The notes below the pieces were generated by a model. The model was given only the letters and a program-made list of their open reading frames with translations, ran no database searches and was not told the DNA's origin. Source: a virus. Taken from it: a DNA stretch of 26,420 nt. The DNA lies in IMG/VR virus record IMGVR_UViG_3300039112_000061, positions 1 to 26,420 of that record; one strand, written 5' to 3'. Shown one piece after another: positions 1 to 6,035 of this stretch. Both the position numbers and the translations under genes were made by a program. Numbering within the stretch: the first letter of the stretch is position 1; every line of letters starts with the position of its first letter.

Positions 1-215
1 GGCGGGGGTGTGTCCTATCCGACGAAGATAACGACACCCTCAGTGTGCAAAACGCCCCTCTTGAGGGCGGTATAAACACCCCTCTTGAGGGTGGCATAAA
101 CTCCCCTCTTGAGAGGGGTTGGGGGTGTGTCATAGACGAAGACCCCGACGACGACCTCTACATCAAACTCTACGACCGCCTTCAAACGGCCAAACCCAAT
201 AAAAACGCATCATAA
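1..215 (+). CDS. 3' end of upstream gene, probably the phage transposase
   Basis: A reading frame is open from the window edge (first full codon at position 3) to TAA at 213-215, 24 bases before the MuB-like gene. The visible C-terminus is acidic, with DEDNDT and later DEDPDDD, and ends in AKPNKNAS. Three copies or part-copies of the interspersed repeat lie in frame and are read as APLEGG, TPLEGG and SPLERGWG. In Mu-like phages the gene just before the B ATPase is the DDE transposase A, so position suggests the transposase C-terminus. No catalytic domain is visible, so identity is by inference only. Confidence 0.55.
   Translation, partial: RGCVLSDEDNDTLSVQNAPLEGGINTPLEGGINSPLERGWGCVIDEDPDDDLYIKLYDRLQTAKPNKNAS
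103..130 (+). repeat. Interspersed 28-bp hairpin/G-rich repeat, with two part-copies before it
   Basis: This is a full copy of the repeat family in this window: the near-palindrome CCCCTCTTGAGAGGGG followed by TTGGGGGTGTGT. Part-copies of the left half (CCCCTCTTGAGGG) lie at 55-67 and 79-91, and the right half of another copy occupies the window edge at 1-13. All lie inside the upstream reading frame without breaking it. Further copies are listed at 1119, 1626, 5003, 5061, 5118, 5371, 5901, 7350 and 7434. Confidence 0.9.
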
Positions 216-239
216 ACCCCTTAAAACAACCCAACACCA

Positions 240-1106
240 ATGCAAACCGCAGACAAACAGCGCATCGTCGATGCCCTCCAACGCCTCAAAGCCGCAGGCC
301 GCAGCCAGCGCCACATCGCCACCCTGGCAGGCATCAGCCCCGCCAACATCACCCTAATGCTCCAAGGCCGGTGGGGGGAAACCATCAGCGACGAGCTATG
401 GCGCAAGGTGCAGGCCGAGCTGCGCCTCACCGACGCGCAGTGGAACACCGTCGATATATGGAACTACAAAAAAACCTACTCTATATGCCAGGTGGCGCAA
501 AGGATGCGCACCGCCCGCATCATTACCTACGACGCAGGCTTTGGCAAATCGCACGCCCTACTGGCCTACGCTGCCGAAGCCCCCAACGTGGTCTATCTAC
601 AGTGCGAGCGCCACTACACCCGCCGCGTGCTGCTGTCCAAATTTGCCCGCGCCCTCGGTATGCCCCACCTCAGCGGCTCGGTGGCCGAACAAATAGACGA
701 CATCACCGCCCGCCTCAAGTCGCTGCAAACCCCTTTGGTCATCTGGGACGAGTTCGACAAAGTCATCGACAAGTCGGGCGTGTTCGACCTGTTCAAAACC
801 TTCTACGACGCCACCCTTGGCCACGCGGCCTTTGTGCTATGCGGCACCCCCGCCCTGCAAGAGTACCTACTGCGCCGCGTGCGTGCCAATAAAATAGGCT
901 ACGTAGAGCTCTACTCGCGCTGCGGGCGCACCTTCAACACCCTGCGCCCCCTATCTGCCGACGACATCAGCCGCCTATGCCGCGCCAACGGCCTGACCGA
1001 CCCCGAGGCCATCCAACACATACGCCTGCGCATAGGCAAAGACGGCGACCTGCGCCAGCTCCGCGCCCTCGTCGAAGAAGCACAACTCAAAATGACCATA
1101 CAGTAG
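240..1106 (+). CDS. MuB-like AAA ATPase, transposition target-selection protein
   Basis: This 288-residue protein has the two-part plan of phage Mu B: an N-terminal helix-turn-helix (about residues 1-60, with RSQRHIATLAGISPANITLML) and a C-terminal AAA+ ATPase. The Walker A motif is DAGFGKS (98-104), Walker B is LVIWDEFD (166-173), and an arginine-rich segment follows near 270 (GDLRQLRALVEEA). In Mu, B binds DNA in an ATP-dependent way, picks the integration target, stimulates the transposase and gives target immunity. It follows the presumed transposase by 24 bases, the usual A-B operon order. The length is close to Mu B (about 312). The ATG at 240 is the first in the frame and leaves the HTH complete. 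Confidence 0.88.
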   Translation: MQTADKQRIVDALQRLKAAGRSQRHIATLAGISPANITLMLQGRWGETISDELWRKVQAELRLTDAQWNTVDIWNYKKTYSICQVAQRMRTARIITYDAGFGKSHALLAYAAEAPNVVYLQCERHYTRRVLLSKFARALGMPHLSGSVAEQIDDITARLKSLQTPLVIWDEFDKVIDKSGVFDLFKTFYDATLGHAAFVLCGTPALQEYLLRRVRANKIGYVELYSRCGRTFNTLRPLSADDISRLCRANGLTDPEAIQHIRLRIGKDGDLRQLRALVEEAQLKMTIQ

Positions 1107-1118
1107 CAATGTCAAACT

Positions 1119-1146
1119 CCCCTCTTGAGAGGGGTTGGGGGTGTGT
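1119..1146 (+). repeat. Interspersed hairpin/G-rich repeat between genes
   Basis: Full 28-base copy, 12 bases after the MuB-like stop. The bases after it (1147-1177: an ACGAAGACCCC block, then TACATCAAA) resemble those after the copy at 103-130, so this may be a copied end of the upstream gene rather than the bare repeat. Confidence 0.9.
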
Positions 1147-1205
1147 ACTACACGAAGACCCCTATACATCAAAATCAACAGTGCTTATACAAAAAATTCT
1201 AAATT

Positions 1206-1599
1206 ATGAACTACACCCAAGCCTTAGAAATCGCCCAATACTGGCATCAGTACCCCTTCGAGGGGCGGGTAAAAACCAACCAAACCCGCCACGCCGAAGC
1301 GATGCTGGCGGCCCTTACAGACTACCAGCTGGGGCAAATGCTCCAGATAGAAGCCCAAGTACGAAGCACCACCAACCGCCCCCGCCGCCTCGCCTTGCGC
1401 GCCCACCAAGCGCAGCTGCTGCGCAAGTGGCGCATACCCCGCCGCCGTGTGGGCCTATCTCAAAAACATTGTCGGCCTCAAGCTGCCGCCCAACGCCGCC
1501 AACCTCAACGACCTCGACACCCAAACCCTGCGCCAAGCCAACGCCAAACTCGACGCCATAGAGCGCAAACTAAGGCAGCCAAGGCGCGGGGGTGTGTAA
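1206..1599 (+). pseudogene. Hypothetical early protein, frameshifted; 3' part duplicates the 2249-2659 gene
   Basis: From ATG 1206 one frame reads about 77 sensible residues (MNYTQALEIAQYWHQYPF to LLRKWRIP). It then enters a segment (1441-1599) that nearly duplicates the 3' end of the GemA-like gene (2500-2659) but is read one base out. In the +1 frame that segment reads AAVWAYLKNIVGLKLPP and on to TAA at 1597-1599, as in the intact gene. The junction is ATA CCC CGC. Either an indel broke the gene, a recombination fused two unlike pieces, or ribosomes shift +1 at CCC-C. The sense N-terminal part carries no motif I recognise. The unshifted frame stays open to 1706 but looks like noise. Confidence 0.5.
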
Positions 1600-1627
1600 T
1601 AATCAATCACCCAAAAACCCAAACTCC
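1441..1627 (+). repeat. Near-identical duplication, first copy (second copy 2500-2687)
   Basis: Positions 1441-1599 match 2500-2659 with two base changes (both synonymous in the true frame), one 3-base indel and one change near the stop. Weaker similarity continues to the shared AAACCCAAACTCCC at 1614-1629 and 2674-2687. Confidence 0.9.
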
Positions 1628-1652
1628 CCTCTTGAGAGGGGCGGGGGTGTGT
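1626..1652 (+). repeat. Interspersed repeat, variant with GAGAGGGGCGGGGG
   Basis: A 27-base copy starting exactly where the 1441/2500 duplication ends. The second copy of the duplication lacks the repeat at the matching place (2681-2690), making this a possible filled-versus-empty site pair. Confidence 0.9.
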
Positions 1653-1709
1653 CATAGGCGAAAACACCTTTTAAACAGCATTTTATCAACCCTTAAACCC
1701 TTATAGATT

Positions 1710-2177
1710 ATGTTAGAACAACCCAAAAACAAACCCGCCAAACTATTCAAATGGCTGGTAGGCAGCTCCGACGCCGAAAAGCAAGCCCTCAATGACTTGG
1801 CTAAAGCCGAAAGCAACGAAAGCCTTGCCGACCAACTGCTGCAAGTATCGCAGCAAATCAAACAGCTACAGCAGGCCAAAGAAACCCTGCAACAAGCCCT
1901 GCTCGAAAGGCTCGAATGGAAAAAAGGCACGCGCCAAGTCAACACCCTACACCTGGGCAAGTTCACCGTGAAGCGCACGCCTTCTTACCGCCTCACAATG
2001 CCTTATGGGTTCGACATAGAAGCATTTGCCGAAAGGCAGCCCAACTATGTAAAGCTATCGGTCAACCGCGACAAAGTAGCCAAACACATCATAGAAACCG
2101 GCGACGCCCTTGGCCTCGACGGCGAAGGATTCAGCACAGGCATCGCCTATGCCGTTTCGGTGGCTTTGCAGTCCTAA
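1710..2177 (+). CDS. Gam-like host-nuclease inhibitor (probable)
   Basis: This 155-residue protein has a long charged helix (about 25-75, rich in Q, K, E and L) predicted to form a coiled coil, followed by a compact domain with GKFTVKRTPSYRL and then VKLSVNRDKVAKHIIETGDALGLDG. Mu Gam has the same layout: an N-terminal helical coiled coil, a short beta region with an R-x-P-S pattern, then I-N-K-E-A and a terminal G-I-x-V strand. Mu Gam binds DNA ends and blocks exonucleases. The gene lies in the early operon at roughly the Gam position. Similarity is by layout and short motifs, so the call is moderate. A terminator-like stem lies just downstream. Confidence 0.45.
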   Translation: MLEQPKNKPAKLFKWLVGSSDAEKQALNDLAKAESNESLADQLLQVSQQIKQLQQAKETLQQALLERLEWKKGTRQVNTLHLGKFTVKRTPSYRLTMPYGFDIEAFAERQPNYVKLSVNRDKVAKHIIETGDALGLDGEGFSTGIAYAVSVALQS

Positions 2178-2190
2178 CAACCCCAACCTA

Positions 2191-2226
2191 CCCGGCTTTC
2201 GGCAAAGCCCCAAGGCCGGGTTTTTT
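2191..2226 (+). terminator. Intrinsic terminator after the Gam-like gene
   Basis: CCCGGC (2191-2196) pairs with GCCGGG (2215-2220), and TTTTTT follows directly at 2221-2226. An alternative inner hairpin GGCTTT/AAAGCC (2194-2199 with 2204-2209) shares bases with the outer stem. It would end or attenuate transcription 23 bases before the next gene. Confidence 0.75.
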
Positions 2227-2248
2227 CCAAAAAAGAAAACAAAAAGCA

Positions 2249-2659
2249 ATGTTCAGGAAAGACGTAATCGAAATAGTAGCCTACTTGCTACAGCGCACCC
2301 ACACCACCCACGCCCAGCTCGAAGCCCTGCTGGCGTGCAGCCTGCCCGACGGGCTACACAGCGCCACCGACGACCAACTGATGCAGGCATACGCCCACTT
2401 GCTGGCGCTCGGCAACACAATGCAAGCCCAACGCCGCCGCATTTTCGCCAAGATGCGCAGCATTTGCGGCATACCCGCCCATCAGCACCTCGACCCCGCC
2501 GCCGTGTGGGCCTATCTCAAAAACATTGTCGGCCTCAAGCTGCCGCCCAACGCCGCCAACCTCAACGACCTCGACACCCAAACCCTGCGCCAAGCCAACG
2601 CCAAACTCGATGCCATAGAGCGCAAATTAAGGCAGCCAAGGCGCGGCGGGGGTATGTAA
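2249..2659 (+). CDS. Small early protein, possibly GemA-like (DUF1018)
   Basis: This is a 136-residue basic, helical protein. The second half (RRRIFAKMRSICGI, WAYLKNIVGLKLPP, then NDLDTQTLRQANAKLDAIERKLR) has the helix, loop, 'L..L....L..A..KL' plan seen in Mu GemA-type proteins, which modulate host gene expression and supercoiling. The match is by pattern only. ATG 2249 is chosen over the longer open frame because upstream codons overlap the terminator and the Gam-like gene. The last codons (RRGGGM) come from a remnant of the interspersed repeat's G-rich half. The 3' end is duplicated at 1441-1599. Confidence 0.5.
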   Translation: MFRKDVIEIVAYLLQRTHTTHAQLEALLACSLPDGLHSATDDQLMQAYAHLLALGNTMQAQRRRIFAKMRSICGIPAHQHLDPAAVWAYLKNIVGLKLPPNAANLNDLDTQTLRQANAKLDAIERKLRQPRRGGGM

Positions 2660-2694
2660 CAATGAACCACTCAAAACCCAAACTCCCATAATCA

Positions 2695-3051
2695 ATGAAA
2701 GTAAAAGTCGAAATACCCCAAGCCGATATGCACCTCCTGTCAGAGCTGCTCGGCCTCACCGTCGTAGCCCCCATCAACCTGGCAAACGACAAACGCAACC
2801 TACAGTCTTTCGTCATTTGGCGCACCGTGCAGCACGTATTTATGCGCCATTTCAACCGCAAGATATTCGACCAAGGCCAATACGCCATCGCCCTCGAACC
2901 CGAGCAGGCCGCCGCCTTGTACCTCTATTTAGACCAACAAATCAAGCGAGGCAGCTACGACCTCGCCGTCGTCGATTTATTCGGGCAGTTAGACCAAGCC
3001 CTCACCAACCTTCCCACTTACACCGAAAACCACCCCCAAAACAATGCCTAA
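2695..3051 (+). CDS. Hypothetical early phage protein, 118 aa
   Basis: I do not recognise a family. The protein starts MKVKVEIPQADMHLL and mixes strand and helix. A central stretch (WRTVQHVFMRHFNRKIF) is aromatic and basic, and the C-terminus is hydrophilic (YTENHPQNNA). It starts 35 bases after the GemA-like gene and its end overlaps the next gene by 8 bases, so it is translated as part of the early operon. Codon use matches its neighbours. Confidence 0.75.
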   Translation: MKVKVEIPQADMHLLSELLGLTVVAPINLANDKRNLQSFVIWRTVQHVFMRHFNRKIFDQGQYAIALEPEQAAALYLYLDQQIKRGSYDLAVVDLFGQLDQALTNLPTYTENHPQNNA

Positions 3052-3268
3052 CATAGAAAACCAGCTCCTCAGCCTCATCCAAGAGGCCGTGCCCCTGCGC
3101 TACTTCATTATTTTGGTCGATTGCAAAGGCGTTTACCAAGCCTACTATGCCGACGAGCTACCCGCGCAGCTCGGTGGCTTGGGCTATGTCATCGACTTTG
3201 CCGCCCACACCTGGGCAGTATTCAGCCAAGGCAACATCACCCCGTTCAAACCCATCAAAACAATCTGA
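3044..3268 (+). CDS. Hypothetical small early protein, 74 aa
   Basis: This short protein (MPNIENQLLSLIQEAVPLRY) has alternating hydrophobic strands (FIILVDCKGVYQAYYA) and a second strand-rich half (GYVIDFAAHTWAVF). No signal peptide, membrane segment or known motif is seen. Its ATG lies inside the last codons of the 2695-3051 gene, and the RecA-fold ATPase gene starts 4 bases after its stop, which supports coupled translation. Confidence 0.65.
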   Translation: MPNIENQLLSLIQEAVPLRYFIILVDCKGVYQAYYADELPAQLGGLGYVIDFAAHTWAVFSQGNITPFKPIKTI

Positions 3269-3272
3269 TACA

Positions 3273-3908
3273 ATGACCAAACAACGTGTACTTTCGCTCA
3301 ACACCCTGCGCCAAAAGCAGTTCAAAACCTTTGCCTTCGACGGCCAATGGCTCGAATGGTTTGGCGCTATCGAAACCAACACCAAGTTCCTGTTCTACGG
3401 CCCCTCAGGCTCGGGCAAGTCCACCTTTGTACTGCGCCTGTGCGACTACCTTGCCCGCTTTGGCAAAGTAGGCTACAACTCCTGGGAGGAGGGCATCAGC
3501 AAAACCTTCCAGCAGCGCGTCATCGCCCAAGGGGTAAAGCACTTAGACCGCATTTTCCTGTTAGACAAGTTCTCGGTCGATGAAATGCTTACCGACACCT
3601 TCAAGCGCAAGCGCTACCGCCACATCGTCATAGACTCTACCAACTTTATGAACCTCACCAAAGACCAGTATCAAGCCTTGGTCGACAAATACCCGGGCAA
3701 AGTATTCATTTTCATCGCCCAGGTCAACGGCAAAGGCAACGTAAAGGGCGGCACCGACCTACTCCACGCCGTCGATGTGAAGGTGAGGTGCATCAACGGG
3801 CGCGCCAAAATACAGTCGCGCTTCACAACCGAGAAAACCATCGAAATCTTCAACCCAGCCCACAGCACCCACCAAGGGCAAACCTTTACCATCGATTTCC
3901 AACAATGA
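3273..3908 (+). CDS. RecA/RadA-fold P-loop ATPase
   Basis: This 211-residue protein has Walker A GPSGSGKST (43-51) and Walker B RHIVIDS (116-122). A segment near 145-172 (VFIFIAQVNGKGNVKGGTDLLHAVDVKV) fits the sensor and L2-type region of RecA, RadA and DnaB-fold ATPases, where a G-x-x-x-G-x-x-x-L-x-H-x-x-D pattern is typical. A short beta C-terminus follows. Proteins of this kind in phages (for example Sak4-like) assist DNA annealing or replication. It lies in the early operon and shares ATGA with the next gene. ATG 3273 is preferred over longer frames because it starts 4 bases after the previous stop. The substrate cannot be told from sequence. Confidence 0.75.
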   Translation: MTKQRVLSLNTLRQKQFKTFAFDGQWLEWFGAIETNTKFLFYGPSGSGKSTFVLRLCDYLARFGKVGYNSWEEGISKTFQQRVIAQGVKHLDRIFLLDKFSVDEMLTDTFKRKRYRHIVIDSTNFMNLTKDQYQALVDKYPGKVFIFIAQVNGKGNVKGGTDLLHAVDVKVRCINGRAKIQSRFTTEKTIEIFNPAHSTHQGQTFTIDFQQ

Positions 3909-4018
3909 AACTCATCCTACAACTATTTGCCATCGCAGGCGGCTTGCTTTACGGCATTGCCCTCCTCACCTTGGCGCTAAACAAAGCCAAACAATGGAAA
4001 AAAACCAAGAAAAAATAG
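3905..4018 (+). CDS. Single-pass small membrane protein, 37 aa
   Basis: The protein is one hydrophobic helix (LILQLFAIAGGLLYGIALLTLAL) followed by a very basic tail (KAKQWKKTKKK), which predicts a tail facing the cytoplasm. It overlaps the ATPase stop by ATGA and the next gene's start by 25 bases, so it is tightly coupled in the operon. No function is evident. Confidence 0.6.
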   Translation: MKLILQLFAIAGGLLYGIALLTLALNKAKQWKKTKKK

Positions 4019-4203
4019 TAGAAAACATCCTACTATTGGCCGCCCACGAAGACACCTGGGCGCTTGCCCTGATGCAAGCCTTTGCCCAGTTCGACAACCG
4101 CCCCACACGCAGCTTGGTAATGCTTATATTAAAAGCAGCCAATGAACTTGACATAAATGAAGAAACTTATTACAATAGGAAGTCTTTTAACCCATCTACT
4201 TGA
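3994..4203 (+). CDS. Hypothetical small helical protein, 69 aa
   Basis: It starts MEKNQEKIVENILLLAAHEDTW and appears all-helical and acidic, with no membrane segment or known motif. It overlaps the small membrane protein gene by 25 bases and ends 3 bases before the next ATG. The base composition becomes more AT-rich toward its end (4130-4200). Confidence 0.6.
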   Translation: MEKNQEKIVENILLLAAHEDTWALALMQAFAQFDNRPTRSLVMLILKAANELDINEETYYNRKSFNPST

Positions 4204-4206
4204 GCA

Positions 4207-4545
4207 ATGAAACAAATCGCTTTTTCATACAACTGGAACAACAAGCTCGACTGCCGCAGCTTCACCACCTTCCGCCTACACGCGGCCCACTACCGCGTAG
4301 GCGAGCCATACGAAATACTGCTCGACGGCCACCCCCACAGCACCGCCATCTGCGTAGGGCTAAAAACCCTCAAGCTGGAGCAGGTCAACGAGTTCATCGC
4401 CCGCCTCGACACCGGCTACTCGCGTGCCGAGTTCATCGCCCTGGTACAAAAAATGTACAAAAACGTAAGAAATTTAGAAGAACGCACCTTTTGCCTATTG
4501 TTGTTATGCAAAACCGAACCCGAAAATGCCTATTCAGAAGTTTGA
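4207..4545 (+). CDS. PUA/ASCH-like phage protein (probable)
   Basis: This is a 112-residue protein. The N-terminal half carries the pattern FTTFRLHAAHYRVGEPYEILLDG then HSTAICVGLKTLKLEQVNEF, which resembles ASCH/PUA-like small beta-barrel domains (a strand, 'vG..yei.l', a strand, then 'l..i..'). The C-terminal half is helical (DTGYSRAEFIALVQKMY). Such domains usually bind RNA or modified bases. Fold assignment is by pattern and unconfirmed. It overlaps the next gene by 20 bases. Confidence 0.5.
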   Translation: MKQIAFSYNWNNKLDCRSFTTFRLHAAHYRVGEPYEILLDGHPHSTAICVGLKTLKLEQVNEFIARLDTGYSRAEFIALVQKMYKNVRNLEERTFCLLLLCKTEPENAYSEV

Positions 4546-4951
4546 CATTCGCAGCTCCAAGCTGCCCGACCTCACCCTGCGCCTCTACTACTCCGAGCAA
4601 GGGCAGCTGCTCGGCTTCCGCCTCAGCCGACCCACCGACGAAGCCACCTTCAACCAGCTCGCCGTAGCCGTGCAATACAACTTGGCCGACTTGCTGCACC
4701 TCTACCGCAACAGCCGGCACCTCATCACCCGCGTGGTCGAAAACCTCACCTTCGACCACTTCTGGCTACGCTACAACTACAAGGTACACAAGCACCAGGC
4801 GCAAAAAATATGGGAAAAGCTCCGCGACGACGACCGCCAAGCCGCCTACGACAAAATACCCCTATACGACCGCGAACTGCGCCAAACCCACGCCGCCAAG
4901 CTGTTTCCAAAAACCTACCTCAACCAACGAAAATGGGAAGACTACCTCTAA
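4526..4951 (+). CDS. Early phage protein with replication-organiser-type C-terminus
   Basis: This is a 141-residue protein. The N-terminal part (residues 1-85) is unrecognised. The C-terminal part has W-E-K-L (about 96), a helix with R-Q-A-A, K-I-P-x-Y, and ends FPKTYLNQRKWEDYL. The 'P-x-T-Y/W-L-N-x-R-x-W-E-D' ending is common in phage replication organiser and helicase-loader-like proteins. That suggests a replication accessory role, though a Mu-like phage replicates by transposition. The stop codon lies in the loop of a terminator stem. Confidence 0.55.
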   Translation: MPIQKFDIRSSKLPDLTLRLYYSEQGQLLGFRLSRPTDEATFNQLAVAVQYNLADLLHLYRNSRHLITRVVENLTFDHFWLRYNYKVHKHQAQKIWEKLRDDDRQAAYDKIPLYDRELRQTHAAKLFPKTYLNQRKWEDYL

Positions 4952-4970
4952 AGTCTTCCCATCTTAGTTT
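4933..4970 (+). terminator. Terminator overlapping the stop of the 4526-4951 gene
   Basis: The ten bases ATGGGAAGAC (4933-4942) pair with GTCTTCCCAT (4953-4962), with a 10-base loop holding the TAA stop. CTTAGTTT follows, a weak T-tract. It separates the main early operon from the small regulator gene that follows. Confidence 0.65.
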
Positions 4971-5002
4971 AGAAACCCACCCACTTCAGAGCGCCATCAA
5001 CT

Positions 5003-5163
5003 CCCCTCTTCAGAGGGGTTGGGGGTGTGTCGTATTCCACAAACAACCACCGCATAACCGCCCCTCTTGAGAGAGGTTGGGGGTGTGTCGTATTCCACAA
5101 ACAACACCGCATAACCGCCCCTCTTGAGAGGGGTTGGGGGTGTGTCGTATTCCACAAACAACC
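5003..5163 (+). repeat. Three-unit tandem array of 57-58 bp built on the interspersed repeat
   Basis: Repeat cores lie at 5003-5030, 5061-5088 and 5118-5145. Each is followed by CGTATTCCACAAACAAC and, after the first two, by CACCGCATAACCG or a 1-base shorter form. Unit lengths are 58 and 57 bases. The array fills the space between the early terminator and the next promoter. No open frame here looks genuine. Confidence 0.9.
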
Positions 5164-5170
5164 TGTTTTT

Positions 5171-5185
5171 CCGTATATTTACACA
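5171..5185 (+). promoter_or_regulatory. Bacteroidota-type promoter -7 box for the small regulator gene
   Basis: TATATTTA (5174-5181) lies in CCGTATATTTACACA, directly before ATG 5186, and fits the Bacteroidota -7 consensus TAnnTTTG except for the last base. No clear TTG -33 box is seen upstream. Almost the same string lies at 6019-6034. The short distance to the ATG implies a leaderless or nearly leaderless transcript. Confidence 0.55.
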
Positions 5186-5380
5186 ATGAACACCCCCGCC
5201 GCCGACCCTAAAACAAGCCGGCAAAAGCGCATCGAAGCGCGCAACCGGCACATCCAAAAGCGCTTCTACCACCTCGTAGCCAAGCGCAAATACCGCATCG
5301 ACTACCTACTACAGCGCCTCAGCCTCGAAACAGGCCTCCACCCCGAATACATCCGCCAAATCGTAAAACTCCCCTCTTGA
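5186..5380 (+). CDS. Small HTH-like protein, candidate middle/late regulator
   Basis: This is a 64-residue, highly basic protein. The core RNRHIQKRFYHLVAKRKYR, then LLQRLSLETGLHPEYIRQIV, has the shape of a helix-turn-helix preceded by a basic helix, as in the C-terminal part of Mor/C-type activators (R..I...F....., LA..Y.LS...V..II). It sits at the early/late boundary where Mu carries mor and C. It has its own promoter motif, whose -7 box ends 4 bases before the ATG. Its last residues and its TGA stop (5378-5380) are supplied by a copy of the interspersed repeat, so the original C-terminus may be lost. Function is inferred from position and shape. Confidence 0.55.
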   Translation: MNTPAADPKTSRQKRIEARNRHIQKRFYHLVAKRKYRIDYLLQRLSLETGLHPEYIRQIVKLPS

Positions 5381-5398
5381 GAGGGGTCGGGGGTGTGT
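5371..5398 (+). repeat. Interspersed repeat that provides the stop of the 5186 gene
   Basis: Full 28-base copy (variant GGGGTCGGGGG). The TGA at 5378-5380 lies in its hairpin loop. A right-half remnant (CTGGGGGTGTGT) lies at 5424-5435, just after the stop of the minus-strand gpG-like gene. Confidence 0.9.
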
Positions 5399-5436
5399 CC
5401 TTCACAGCCGACCCAAGCAAACTCTGGGGGTGTGTT

Positions 5437-5880
5437 TCAAAACCCAAAATCACTGGCAAGCTTTTCTATCTTCTTCATCAGCGCCTTTTCCATACCCGCA
5501 AACTGGCGCTGTGGCATTCCCTTCAGCCCTTCGTTGTGGCGCTTGGCGTAGGGCACATTCGAGTAAATAACCACCCCGCGGCTATTGGTTTTATAGTCCA
5601 AGCTCCGCGAAAGCGTACCCTTGCCCACCAGCGTATGGCGGCTGGCATCGCGGGGCGAAAACCCTTTTCGGTAGCCCCTGCCGCGTTTGCGCCGTATGGG
5701 CCCGTCGGTTTTGCGTTTGGGCGCAGGCCAAGACTTGCCCTCCCAGTGGTCGTTGCCGTTGGTAAACTTATCTTGAAAATGGTTTACCGCTTCCACCCCG
5801 ATCAGCCGGGGCAGTTGTGCAGCCTTTTGTTTGAACGCCTTGGCCAGTTGCAGCAATTGTTGTGGCGTTTTCATCAGCAT
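5437..5880 (-). CDS. Phage virion morphogenesis protein (Mu gpG-like)
   Basis: This is a 147-residue basic protein. It has an N-terminal helix, a middle segment rich in W, K and R (WEGKSWPAPKRKTDGP), then the family's hallmark C-terminal half: LVGKGTLSRSLDY (a 'L..SG.L..Si' strand), VVIYSNVPYAKRHNEG ('v.iGs...YA..h..G') and MPQRQFAGM ('mP.R.flg'). In Mu and P2 this class (gpG, or tail completion S) is needed to finish the head or tail. It is last in the minus-strand block, 250 bases beyond the portal-MuF gene. The start may be ATG 5880 or 5874 (MLM). Confidence 0.8.
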   Translation of the reverse strand: MLMKTPQQLLQLAKAFKQKAAQLPRLIGVEAVNHFQDKFTNGNDHWEGKSWPAPKRKTDGPIRRKRGRGYRKGFSPRDASRHTLVGKGTLSRSLDYKTNSRGVVIYSNVPYAKRHNEGLKGMPQRQFAGMEKALMKKIEKLASDFGF

Positions 5881-5900
5881 AAAATATCAATTTAATAAAC

Positions 5901-5929
5901 CCCCTTCTTGAGAGGGGTTGGGGGTGTGT
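5901..5929 (+). repeat. Interspersed repeat in the gap between gpG-like and portal genes
   Basis: Copy with one extra base in the left arm (CCCCTTCTTGAGAGGGG), followed by TTGGGGGTGTGT. It lies just upstream (in minus-strand terms) of the gpG-like start. Confidence 0.88.
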
Positions 5930-6018
5930 TGTATTCTTGAGAACTATCCACTATCCACTTCGCCCTTGCTTATATCTTCGCCCTTATTTGTGTCCTCACA
6001 AACAAGTTTAATATTTTT

Positions 6019-6034
6019 ACGTATATTTGCACAA
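6019..6034 (+). promoter_or_regulatory. Promoter -7 box (TATATTTG) pointing into a hairpin-rich segment
   Basis: TATATTTG at 6022-6029 is an exact match to the Bacteroidota -7 consensus TAnnTTTG, in the context ACGTATATTTGCACAA. The same context precedes ATG 5186. No convincing -33 TTG lies at the usual distance. It points along the plus strand, against the flanking minus-strand genes. Confidence 0.6.
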
Positions 6035-6035
6035 G

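Noticed and set aside
1316-1706. Continuation of the 1206 frame beyond the duplication as a single 166-aa protein
   Set aside because: After about residue 78 it reads the duplicated segment out of phase and gives an arginine/proline-rich noise sequence, the same as the off-frame reading of the 2249 gene.
5027-5185. Upstream extension of the 5186 gene through the tandem array
   Set aside because: The added residues are only repeat translation (TAPLERGWG units), and the promoter box lies directly before ATG 5186.
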